A stretch of DNA of 64,000 nt, from contig NW_005202427.1 of assembly GCF_000372725.1 (NCBI RefSeq), positions 548,995 to 612,994 of the forward strand, in the 5' to 3' direction. Below the pieces are notes generated by a model. It made no database searches and had not been told where the DNA came from. It saw nothing but the letters and a program-made list of their open reading frames with translations. Positions 10,465 through 19,428 of this stretch are shown here, piece by piece (the first letter of the stretch is position 1; each line of letters begins with the position of its first letter). The stretch is from Emiliania huxleyi CCMP1516. Taxonomy: Eukaryota > Haptophyta > Isochrysidales > Noelaerhabdaceae. The position numbers were made by a program, and so were the translations under genes.

Positions 10465-12246
10465 TTGGCGCCCGGAAGTCGCACTAGACTGTGCTGGCCG
10501 ACCGCCCCACGCCTCTCGCCGCGTCCGATTGCCCGACCAAGAGCGCTACACATCTGCTCACACATCTGCTCGCTCGCGCGTTACGCCCGATTGTCGCTCG
10601 GCGCGCGACAAGCACATGCACATGTGCATGTGTGGTGTGGTTATCCATCGCGTCCGAGTCCCCGTCGTTCATGTTGATATAGATTGTCATTGAGATTGGT
10701 CCTAAACGACTCCTGGGTTGGCTGGCCCCGAGAGCTGCGTCTCGAGCTCCCGTGTGCCGTTGCCAGACGACCCCGAGCGTCGGCGCCCAAATAAGGCCCA
10801 TCGCGCCGATTGCCGGGGAAGTCGATTCCAGTGAGTCTCAAAAAGGCCCATCGACGAGGTTGGGGTCGTTGCCCGGTAGGAGGGTGGCGGCCGTAGCTGC
10901 CCCGGGCTGGGTGGGATGCAAGGCCAGCTCGCAGCTGCTCTGCAGTATGTCACGGCTCGTGCCGTATGTCACGGGCTCATGTGGCTGTCGCGTGGCGATT
11001 AGGTCCGCTCACGCTCCGTCTGATTGTCGCGTGGCGATTAGGTCCGCTCCGGCGTGTCTCGTCGCGTGGCGGTTAGGTCCGCTCACGTCGTCTCGTCGCG
11101 TGGCGAAACCGATTCGGTCCGCTCCGGCGTGTCTTGTCGCGTGGCGATTAAAGGGTGAGGGACGCGACCCACTTCGCCACAGACGGTCCCGCGCCTCGCC
11201 GCTAAGACGGGTACACGACCGCGGCTTGTGTGCGTGTACCCGTCTTTGTCCGGAGTGAAAAGTCCAACGCGCTCGTCGGTGGCGGCTTCCCTCAACCTGC
11301 GCCGCGCTCGGCGAACCTCGACAGCGCTTTCGGTGGCATGCAGCTCTTTGCGACAGAAGCCTGGAGAGCAGCTCCTCTGCTGCTCACACACTCTGCACAG
11401 CTGACACAGCCTACTGTGCGGCTGCCACAGCTGTGACAGCGATGGGCTCGCCCTCACTGGCCCTCAGTCACTTGTGCTGCGGCTTGTGTGAGCGACACTG
11501 CTCGGCGACTGCCGGCACACTGTGAGACCATGGGTGTGAGGTAAACCACGCTATACCAGCGCTTGGTCACATCGGCCCCGAGGTCAGATTCTTCTACTCT
11601 GTTGATGACAACACTTGTCTACCGGCTGGAGCCGAGCAGGAGGGCTTGGCGCACAACCCCTTGGTCAACTCACCCTCCAGATTCGTTTTCTTTTCCTGTG
11701 GAGTTTTCTTGTAAAATTCTTTTCCTCGAGTGTTAGTGCCCTTGTTTGTGCCCTTGGCACCGTGGAGTGCTGGGGGGGGCGACATGGAGGATGTGGCCCT
11801 GAGTTATGTGTACGCCGACTCAGGGTGTGTGGCAGCCAGCTGGCTGTGTGTCTTGTGAGCTTGTTTGTGTCTGTGTGTCGCTCGTGCGTGTCGTCATCAT
11901 CTGTCCAGCGTCCACCCATACCGCGTTGGTGTCCAGTCCGAGCCTGGCTGTTCTTCACCTTACTACCTACCTACCTAGTGCTAGCACGCGCCAGTCCGCA
12001 CCTGTGTCGCGCCTGCAGTCTGCTGTGAGATAGAGCCTTGGAGCACTTGGAGCACTTGGAGTGCAGTCGCGCGTAAGTTCACGAGATGTTAAATTCTTTT
12101 CCGTAAGATTCTTTTCCGTGTGTTAGTGCCAGTGCGCGCCAGTCCCGTGCCCAGTGTCGTGCGAGGCAGCGTTTTGCTAAATTTCTTTTGAGTTCTAAAA
12201 TTCTTGGTTGCAAAATTCTTTCCGGCGTAAAATTCTTTTCTTCGCG
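10465..12246. other. intergenic region with tandem and dispersed repeats
   Basis: Contains a degenerate tandem array at 10987-11150 and, near the right end, several AAAATTCTTTT motifs (about 11703, 12093-12114, 12185-12240). A segment GTTAGTGCCAG...GTGCCCAGTGTCG at about 12122-12160 reappears inverted near 48550-48590. No gene recognised. Confidence 0.5.
10987..11150. repeat. degenerate tandem repeat, about 5 units
   Basis: Units of 30-40 bp, each with GTCGCGTGGCG followed by ATTAGGTCCGCTC or a variant, drifting in length and sequence. Confidence 0.8.
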
Positions 12247-13709
12247 ATGTCCAGCCCGCCGCGCCGCCGCTCGCGCCGCCTCGCCTCCGCCACCACCGCC
12301 GCTCCCTCGCCGGACGCGCCGCCGCCCGCCCGGCTCCTCGACCTCCCTAGGGAGCTCCTCGAGCGCGTCCTCTCCCGCTTCGACAGCCCCATCGACATCG
12401 CTCGCGTCGCGGCCGTCTCGCGTCTCTTTCACGCCTCGCTCGCGGCAGAGGGCATCCGCTTGTGGGCGCAAGAGCGCGGCTTCGAGCTGCCGGCGAAGCC
12501 AGAGGACGAGAACTGCGCCGTGCGGTGGCTGTGCTATTCGGCGTTGCTGCACGAGTCCAACCGGCCAGCGAGGGCGGCAGCAGGCGAACGGCACAGCGTC
12601 TTCATCGACGGCGAGGGGCGGCTCTCGTCGTGCGGGTCAGCGGCAACGGAGGGCGAGGGGGGGGAGGAGGAGGAGGAGGAATTTTCAGGCCTTCTCGGCC
12701 ACGGCGAGGGCGTGACGCGGCTCAACACACCGACCCGCCTCCTGTCAACGCTGGGTGACGAGCGCGCCGTGAGCGTGGCGGCTGGAGATTACCACAGCCT
12801 CGCCCTCGCCGCCGACGGCGCGTCGTTTGGAGCTGGGGCGCAGGCTACTCGGGCGAGCTGGGCCACGGCGACGAGCAGAACCAGCTGCTGCCGAAGAAGG
12901 TCGAGGCCTTTGCTGGCCAGCGCGTCGTCGCTGTGTCGGCTGGATTCGTCCACAGCCTCGTCCTCACCGCCGACGGCGCCCTCTGGAGCTGGGGCGCAGG
13001 CTACGCGGGCGAGCTGGGCCACGGCGACGAGCAGAACCAGCTGCTGCCGAAGAAGATCGAGGCCTTGGCTGGCCAGCGCGTCGTCGCTCTGTCGGCTGGA
13101 CGCAGCCACAGCATCGCCATCACCGGCGGCGGCTCCGTCTGGAGCTGGGGCGGCGGAGCCGGAGGCAAGCTGGGCCACGGCGACCAGCAGGCCCAGTGGC
13201 AGCCGAAGAAGGTCGAGGCCTTCGCTGGGCACCGCGTCGTCGCTGTGTCGGCTGGAGGCGAAGACAGCCTCGCCCTCACCGCCGACGGCGCCGTCTGGAG
13301 CTGGGGCCGTGGAGCCTCTGGCAAGCTGGGCCACGGCAACCAGCAGGACCAGCCGCTGCCGAAGAAGATCGAGAACTTTGCTGGCCAGCACGTCGTTGCT
13401 GTCTCGGCTGGACGCAGCCACAGCCTCGCCATCACCGCCGACGGCGCCGTCTGGAGCTGGGGCTGGGGATTCTCTGGCCGGTTGGGCCACGGCGACGTGG
13501 AGACGCAGCTGCTGCCGAAGAAGGTCGAGGCCTTGGCGGGGCGGCGCGTCGTCGCTGTGTCGGCTGGAGGCGACCACAGCCTCGCTCGCGCCGCCGACGG
13601 CGCCGTCTTTACTTGGGGCGAGGGCGAACGCGGCTGCCTAGGCCACGGAGAGGACCTGTCGATCCAGCTGCTGCCCAAGAAGGTCGAGGCGTGGGCGCCG
13701 GGGCTGTGA
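12247..13709 (+). pseudogene. F-box and RCC1-repeat gene, copy 2, frameshifted
   Basis: The ATG gives MSSPPRRRSRRLAS, then an F-box (LLDLPRELLERVLSRF, DIARVAAVSRLFHASL) and the start of RCC1 blades (LGHGEGVTRLNTPTRL). Between 12819 and 12828 the frame slips by one base: DGA is followed by SFGAGAQ in frame 1, whereas VWSWGAGYSGELGHGDEQ is expected and found in frame 3, which then runs through six blades to TGA at 13709 (QLLPKKVEAWAPGL). A single-base indel, real or a sequencing error, is the simplest reading. The gene is paralogous to the one at 879. An AAAATTCTTTTC motif lies 6-18 bp before the ATG. Confidence 0.75.
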
Positions 13710-14006
13710 GAAGGGCGTACCTACCTCGGCTGCCACGACACGTCCCGATGTAGAAACATCATGGGAGCACCTTAGATGCGTCTGAAGACCGCAGGGTGGC
13801 ACCAAACCGGGCGCCAAAGGTCGGCAGAAGGCGCCGAGGGGCCAAAATGGCCCCGTTGGGCTCGTTCCGAGGCTTGGACGGACTCTCTCGCGGCTGACTC
13901 GTGCGCGATATCGGCACGTGGTGATACACAGGCATCGGGCCGATGCCAGCGGCACCCGTTTTACGAGCCTCAAAGCCGCGAGCCGCCCTGCAGGCGCCGT
14001 TTTGGG
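13710..14006. other. spacer left of TIR element
   Basis: No gene seen. A small stem GATGT-AGAA-ACATC occurs at about 13748. The spacer ends TTTTGGGG directly at the TIR element. Confidence 0.5.
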
Positions 14007-14007
14007 G

Positions 14008-14824
14008 ACTAGGTCCAGCCCTGGGTGAGCCAGATCTGACGTTTTGTATCTGAAAGTAGAGCTCTATAGAGATGAGAGTGAGGTTGAACTGACATCGCGT
14101 CAGATCCGTGTTTTTCTCGTCTTGCGGTACATCTCTCCGCTCGCCACCTCACGCTCCGCCGTCCGGCCATGGATGGTTCGATGGAGCTCGCCGAGCTCCA
14201 TCGAACCATCCAACTCCGGTCACCGGGTCTGAACGCGCTCAGCCTCAGGAGGTACCAAACCGCGCGAATTCTGCACGCCTCGCTGCACCGCTGGCTTGAC
14301 TGAATCAGGCAGCAGCAGGCTGCTGCTGTTGCCACAGCAGCAGTCTGCTGCGGCCCCAATACGCAAGTTAATAACCAGCATTGCTGCCGGGGGCATTCGA
14401 GCCGCCACAGCCGGTGTGCGGCTGTGCACTGCCACCTGCCCGCGGCTACGCACAATGTGCGCTCGCATTGGATGAGCCCTGCTGATGGACCTGCGTCGCC
14501 TAGCTGCACGAGAGCAATGCCGCAGGCGGCGGCCGTGGCATACACTGCGAGCACACTTGGTGCAGCTGCGAGGTGCAGCAAGAGCACGTCGTTCCTGCCT
14601 CTGATGCCACTCTCGCGGCTTGCAGCGCGTCACTCGCGCATGCTCTCCAGGAGCTATGGCGGGCGCGTGTGGGGCTGTAGCCTGTGTTTGGCCGGTTCTG
14701 ACCCGTTTACTATCAGTACCATGCCTGGGCCACAAGAATCGCACACGGGGAGCAGCTCAGGGACCCAGTAAGCCGCGGAATCGCCAAATGTCACAACCCG
14801 GCTCACCCAGGGCTGGACCTAGTC
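14008..14824. mobile_element. non-autonomous TIR element, about 820 bp
   Basis: The left end ACTAGGTCCAGCCCTGGGTG (and GAGCC after it) is repeated as its exact complement at the right end (about 14799-14824). TGGGG lies on both sides, offset by one base, and may be the target duplication. No transposase frame is visible inside, so this looks like a deletion derivative or MITE. A diverged left-end-only copy lies at 7226-7305. The interior includes a short perfect palindrome around GGATGGTTCGATGGAGCTC near 14170. Confidence 0.75.
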
Positions 14825-15402
14825 TGGGGCTCCAGAGAGGTCCTGCAGAGGGCCCCGGGGGCGCTTTCGAGGCCCCAGCTACCAAAACACGCCTTTAGAA
14901 TGGTCCCGAGCGGCTCCCACGACCCCCCCCAGCACCCGAGCTGCACGACACGACCGCTTGTTTGAACATTAGCGACACAAGTAATTAATGTTTAATCATG
15001 TGGATTGTGTCGTCGTGTACGTGTTGGGACTTGGCTCTTGGGGTCTGTTTTCTTTCTTTCTTTTGAAGAAACCCCCGGATAAAGAAGAAATGGGCATAGC
15101 GGCTTAAGGACTCTTTTCGAAAGGTACGGGTGTCCACAAACCCTGTCTCAGCAGTCCAACTTCGGGTACACGTACTTTAGTCTTTACGTACTTTTCGCTT
15201 ACTGGGGAGAGAAAAGGGAGAGGGGTGTGTGTTCTCTAGGCCCCTAAAGGCCCTACGCGCGGCGTGAGAGCTCGGAAGCGAGCGTTGCACGCTCTCTAAG
15301 AGCTACATACACTGACACGAGTCACGACCCCGCGCCACCCCGCCCGCCGCCCCGCTCGTCGCCCGGGGCGGGCGTCACGAAGGGGGCGCCTCTGTGTTAG
15401 TG
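14825..15402. other. spacer, no gene recognised
   Basis: Lower-GC intergenic DNA with a TTTCTTTCTTTC run near 15053. At its right edge GTGTCACGACTCCCGCTCAG is shared with the 3' end of the paralog near 19427, so both tandem genes share their stop-flanking sequence. Confidence 0.5.
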
Positions 15403-17499
15403 TCACGACTCCCGCTCAGACCTCGCGGCCCGCGCCACCTGAACGAGTGATGCTACTTCCGGCCTTGTGGCCTTGCTCACGGAGAGGCGCCGCTCCAGCT
15501 CCGCCACCTGCTCCTCCAGCTCCAGCTTCGCTGCGGAACGGTTTGTGTGCGCCACCTGCTCCGCCAGTTCTGTGGCCTTGCTCACGGAGAGGCGCCGCTC
15601 CAGCTCCGCCACCTGCTCCGCCAGCTCCAGCTCCGCTGCGGGACGGTTTGTGTGCGCCACCTGCTCCGCCAGTTCTGTGGCCTTGCTCACGGAGAGGCGC
15701 AGCTCCGCCACCTGCTCCTCCAGCTCCAGCTCCGCTGCGGACCGGTTTGAGGGCAATAACGGCATGGCATCTGAGCGGCGCTTCGGCCGCCGCGGACTCG
15801 GCTTGCCGCCCCCCGCCTCCTCCTCGTCGGACTCCACGAGCCGCTTGTGAGGCGGCTCGCGCCGCCGGCAGCAGCAGCGGGAGAAGCAGAGCGCCAGGAA
15901 GAGCAACCCGGCTACTCCCAGCGCCAACTCCAGCGACCGCTCAGGGACGCCCAGCTCCTTCTCCAGCTCCTTGACGACGGGCGCCACGGTCTCGTACCCC
16001 GTCCGCACCGTCCCGCCGAGCTTCTCGACGAAGTCGGCGTAGAAGGGTGGGGGTGGGGCGAGCGGCGGCGGCGGCGGCGTCGGCGGCGGCGGGGTCGGAG
16101 GCGGCGGGGTCGCTGGCGAGGGCGGGGCCGCGGGAGGCGAGAGAGGCGGCAGCGGCGGCGGCTTCGGTGGCGGCGTCGGAGGCGGCGGGGTCGGAGGCGA
16201 GGGCGGGGCCGCGGGAGGCGAAGGCGGCGGCGTCGGCGGCGGCGTCGGCGGCGGCGTCGGCGGCGTTGGTGGAGGCGAGAGAGGCGGCGGCGTCGGCGGC
16301 GGCTTCGGCGGCGGCGTCGGCGGCGGCGAAGGCGGCGGCGAGGGCGGGGCCGCGGGAGGCGAAGGCGGCGGCGAGGGCGGGGCCGCGGGAGGCGAAGGCG
16401 GCGGCGGGGACGGGGGCCATGGCGGCGGCGGTAGGGGTGGGTGGGGAGGCTTTGGCTGCTGCCCCGGCGGCCAGGGCGGCATCGGCGGCGGTGGGTTTGG
16501 CTGTGTCACCCCTGGCGGCGACGGCGGCGGGGGCGGCGGCGGCGGCGGAGGCGGTGGTGCAGGAGGTGGTGGCGGGGAAGGCGAGGGCGACAGAGGCGGA
16601 AGCGGAGGCGGCGGCGGAGGCGGCGGCGGGGATGGCGGCGGCGGGGACGGCGGCGGCGGCGAGGGCGGCGGCGGCGAGGGTGGAGATGAGGGCGGCGGCG
16701 GCGAGGTCGGCGGTGACGGGGGCGGCGCGGCTGGAGGCGAGGGCGGCGGCGGCGAGGGTGGAGATGAGGGCGGCGGCGGCGAGGTCGGCGGTGACGGGGG
16801 CGGCGCGGCTGGAGGCGAGGGCGGCGGCGGCGAGGGTGGAGATGAGGGCGGCGGTGGCGAGGTCGGCGGTGACGGGGACGGCGCGGCTGGAGGCGAGGGC
16901 GGCGGCGGCGAGGGTGGCAGCGACGGAGGCGGCAGCGGCGGCGGGTGTGAGGGCGGCGGCGGCGAGGGCGGCGACGACGGCGGCGGTGGGGACGGCGGCG
17001 GTGGCGGGGCTGAGGGCGGGGGCGGCGTCGGGGGCTGCGATGGTGGAGGCGGCGTGGGGGGCGGCGAGGCTGGAGGCGGCGAGGGTGGAGGCGAGGGTGG
17101 AGGCGGCGACGGCGGCGACGGCGGCGGCGGCGGCATCGAGGGCGGCTGCGGCGGCAGCGGCGAGGGCGGCGGCCGCTGGGGCGACGGCGAGGTCGGAGGG
17201 GGCAGCGACGGCGCCGGTGAATATATTTTTTCGTAGCACGTCGTGCCGCTCGAGGGCGTTGCGCCCGCAATCGCGTCCTCCGGTGCTGGCGCCTTATAGG
17301 TCTTGCACTCGACCTGACCTCCGACGAGCGCAGCGTAAAAGCTGTAGCCGACGCAGAAAGCGCCGACGTCGCAGGACCGGCGGCAAGTGGCGTGATTCTC
17401 TGCGTAGGAGAGCCTGTTGGACGTCGACGCGGAGTCGTACTTCCCAGGGCCGCCGATGCGGTCTACACACGCGCCAGCTCGCCCGAGGTACCAGACCAT
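15403..17499 (-). CDS. membrane protein, Pro-rich ectodomain and coiled coil, copy 1
   Basis: The first ATG in frame is at 17499, but the frame is open upstream and a CAG acceptor precedes it, so 5' exons are likely. The N-terminal domain has Cys pairs (ACVDRIGG, ATCRRSCDVGAFC, VECKTYK, TTCYEKIY) typical of an extracellular module. About 350 residues of Pro/Ser-Pro/Ala-Pro follow, as in hydroxyproline-rich pherophorin-type proteins. One helix LELALGVAGLLFLALCF spans the membrane, with a juxtamembrane SRCCCRRR that could be palmitoylated. The tail carries acidic and basic patches and three copies of a 35-residue coiled-coil repeat (AAELELEEQVAELERRL, SVSKATELAEQVAHT). It ends ARAARSERES. Likely a surface or cell-covering adhesion protein (inference). 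Confidence 0.7.
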   Translation of the reverse strand: MVWYLGRAGACVDRIGGPGKYDSASTSNRLSYAENHATCRRSCDVGAFCVGYSFYAALVGGQVECKTYKAPAPEDAIAGATPSSGTTCYEKIYSPAPSLPPPTSPSPQRPPPSPLPPQPPSMPPPPPSPPSPPPPSPPPSPPPASPPPTPPPPSQPPTPPPPSAPPPPPSPPPPSSPPSPPPPSHPPPLPPPSLPPSPPPPSPPAAPSPSPPTSPPPPSSPPSPPPPSPPAAPPPSPPTSPPPPSSPPSPPPPSPPAAPPPSPPTSPPPPSSPPSPPPPSPPPPSPPPPSPPPPPPPPPLPPLSPSPSPPPPPAPPPPPPPPPPPPSPPGVTQPNPPPPMPPWPPGQQPKPPHPPLPPPPWPPSPPPPSPPAAPPSPPPSPPAAPPSPPPSPPPTPPPKPPPTPPPLSPPPTPPTPPPTPPPTPPPSPPAAPPSPPTPPPPTPPPKPPPLPPLSPPAAPPSPATPPPPTPPPPTPPPPPLAPPPPFYADFVEKLGGTVRTGYETVAPVVKELEKELGVPERSLELALGVAGLLFLALCFSRCCCRRREPPHKRLVESDEEEAGGGKPSPRRPKRRSDAMPLLPSNRSAAELELEEQVAELRLSVSKATELAEQVAHTNRPAAELELAEQVAELERRLSVSKATELAEQVAHTNRSAAKLELEEQVAELERRLSVSKATRPEVASLVQVARAARSERES
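16040..17215. repeat. GGC/GCC low-complexity tract encoding the Pro-rich region
   Basis: Short tandem GGCGGCGGC- and GAGGGCGG-type units with longer internal repeats of 60-70 bp (for example three copies starting GGCGGCGGCGAGGGTGGAGA near 16670-16860). Opposite-strand and shifted frames give long Ala- or Arg-rich shadow ORFs. Confidence 0.85.
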
Positions 17500-17562
17500 T
17501 TTCTGGGCACCTGCCGGCCAATCACGGCAAGAGAAGCTCCGTTCACACAAAAACACAACCAC

Positions 17563-19428
17563 GACCCAAGACGCACAAGCTCAGACAGTCGAGAAAGGGA
17601 TAGACCGCAACGACAGTCAGAAGTCAGCGCTGGGTCCCAGGGCGAATGCGATGACGGCCTCTAGTGTGAGCTCTAGCTAGTGAGCTATCGCTACTATATG
17701 CAGCGAGTTAGGAGCCAACTCTTTTCCTGGCTCACAAGCTAAAGATGTTCACGGGCCCCCACACGGAGGCCCGGGTACTCTTTAGCTGTACTCGTCTAGG
17801 CAGGGGTTGGTTAGGAGCCGACCGACCGACCCTTGCGTCCGGTGCTCACCGACGGCCGGGCGGGCCACCCGCCCACGCGCCGCCTACGCGCAGCGCGTGC
17901 GCCGCAAACTCGCCCGCCGACAGCGCCGGCCAGTCGCCATCGGCCGTCGCGAGAGGCCTGCCCGGCTGTCGCCGCGGGGCCCCCACGAACACCACGCGTC
18001 GGATGCGGTGCCGCGCGAACTCGCGCGCAAAGTGCACGCCCCACGCCCGCCGCAGCTCCGTTCACGTACTAAGGCTCTTTAAAAAGATTGATTCTCGCCC
18101 CTCTAAGTATTGATATTGAATATTGACAGCCTTCCCTCTAAGTATTGACAATATATTGACATATTGATCGCTGATTTTCACCCCCAAAAGCATAAATGTG
18201 AACATTTCCCCCAAATATCGCCTAGATGGTGGCTAAAATCGAAAGATTCGCGAGGTCAAAGCGATTTTGATGCGACCCAAGCGATTTTGAAGCAATTTGG
18301 ACCCATTTTGAGCGGTTTTAGGGTGTTCCCAAGCCCGGGATGGACCTCACATCGCTGGATATATCGATATATTGAGCCCCCCTTGGCCTGCCCAGGCCCA
18401 GCTCCCTCTAAGTATTGACAATATATTGGAGATTGATCGCTTCTGTAAGTATTGGAGCAATATATTAGAGCCTTAGCGATTAAACGCACAACCCGGGCCC
18501 CGAAATCGCACAGTGATGACAGTGACATGCAACACGGGGTCCCAGGGAAGGCGAGCAAAAACCTTATCGCGCGCGCTAGACGCCGACTCGGAGTCCGCAC
18601 CGGTCATGCGCGCAGCCGGAGAGAGAGGGAGGCGCTCAATCGCCGAACTCGGCGAGCGTCTCCAGCGTCTCCGCTTCGTACGCACCCTCCTCCCAGCAAT
18701 TGAGCGCCTCCTCCACTCCCGCGCCCGCGCCCGCAGCGTCCGTGCCCGCGAGGATGGCAGCGACGCGCTCCTTCTGCCGAGCTCCGTTCACACAAAAACA
18801 CACCCCGTTCCCAAGACGCACAAGCAAGCACAGTAGCTGCTCGGTGTGTGCAGCAGAGCCAAAACAGCGACGGGGGGAGGGGGTAGTCAGCCACAGGGCA
18901 AATGGGGGCGGGGGGCACTCCCCCTGGTCTGATACTGGGGTGTGACTGTCTCCAGTCTCGGAGGGGGGCTTGAAGCTAAGAATATTTTATTTTTAGGGTC
19001 ATTGTGTAGAGCCCTGCTTAGAAGGAAAAGGTTTTCTGCAAGGTCCGTATGGCTCACCGTGTAGTCGGCCGATAGAGCGACATATCCTCCGTGCCGCCAA
19101 TCGACGGCAACGTACCGTACCCGTATTGCTCTCTTGGGACAGTAAGCAGGCGCGCACGATGGTCTAGTCAATGCACGGCTAGAACACTATAGGGTCATTG
19201 TGTAGCCCTGCTTAGCTTCAAGCCTTGGATTCAGCAAGAGACCTCGAGAGAGCGTGCGTGTGCCTCTACTCGCCAGGAGAGTGACAGCCAGCGGGGGCGA
19301 GCCTTTGACATGACAGCAGGGGAGCGGCTCGATCGATCGACGGAAGAGGTCGAATTCGGAATCCGGAGAGACAGCCGTGCCCATGACGGCGAGCAGGAGC
19401 AGCATTGGGCTGCCTCTGTCTGTCAGTG
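17563..19428. other. spacer between tandem paralogs, repeat-rich
   Basis: Holds an AT-rich island (18075-18480) with three copies of CTCTAAGTATTGA...ATATTGA, and a repeat with CTCCGTTCACACAAAAACAC at 17534 and 18784, the first abutting copy 1's 5' end. At 18968-19223, GGCTTGAAGCTAAG and its complement bracket two direct copies of AGGGTCATTGTGTAG. No confident gene. Confidence 0.5.

Noticed and set aside
15403..17603. Long plus-strand and alternate-frame ORFs rich in Ala, Arg or Gly across the proline-rich genes
   Set aside because: They are shadows of the GGC/GCC repeats. Only the minus frame has a membrane helix, Cys domain and coiled coil conserved between the two paralogs.
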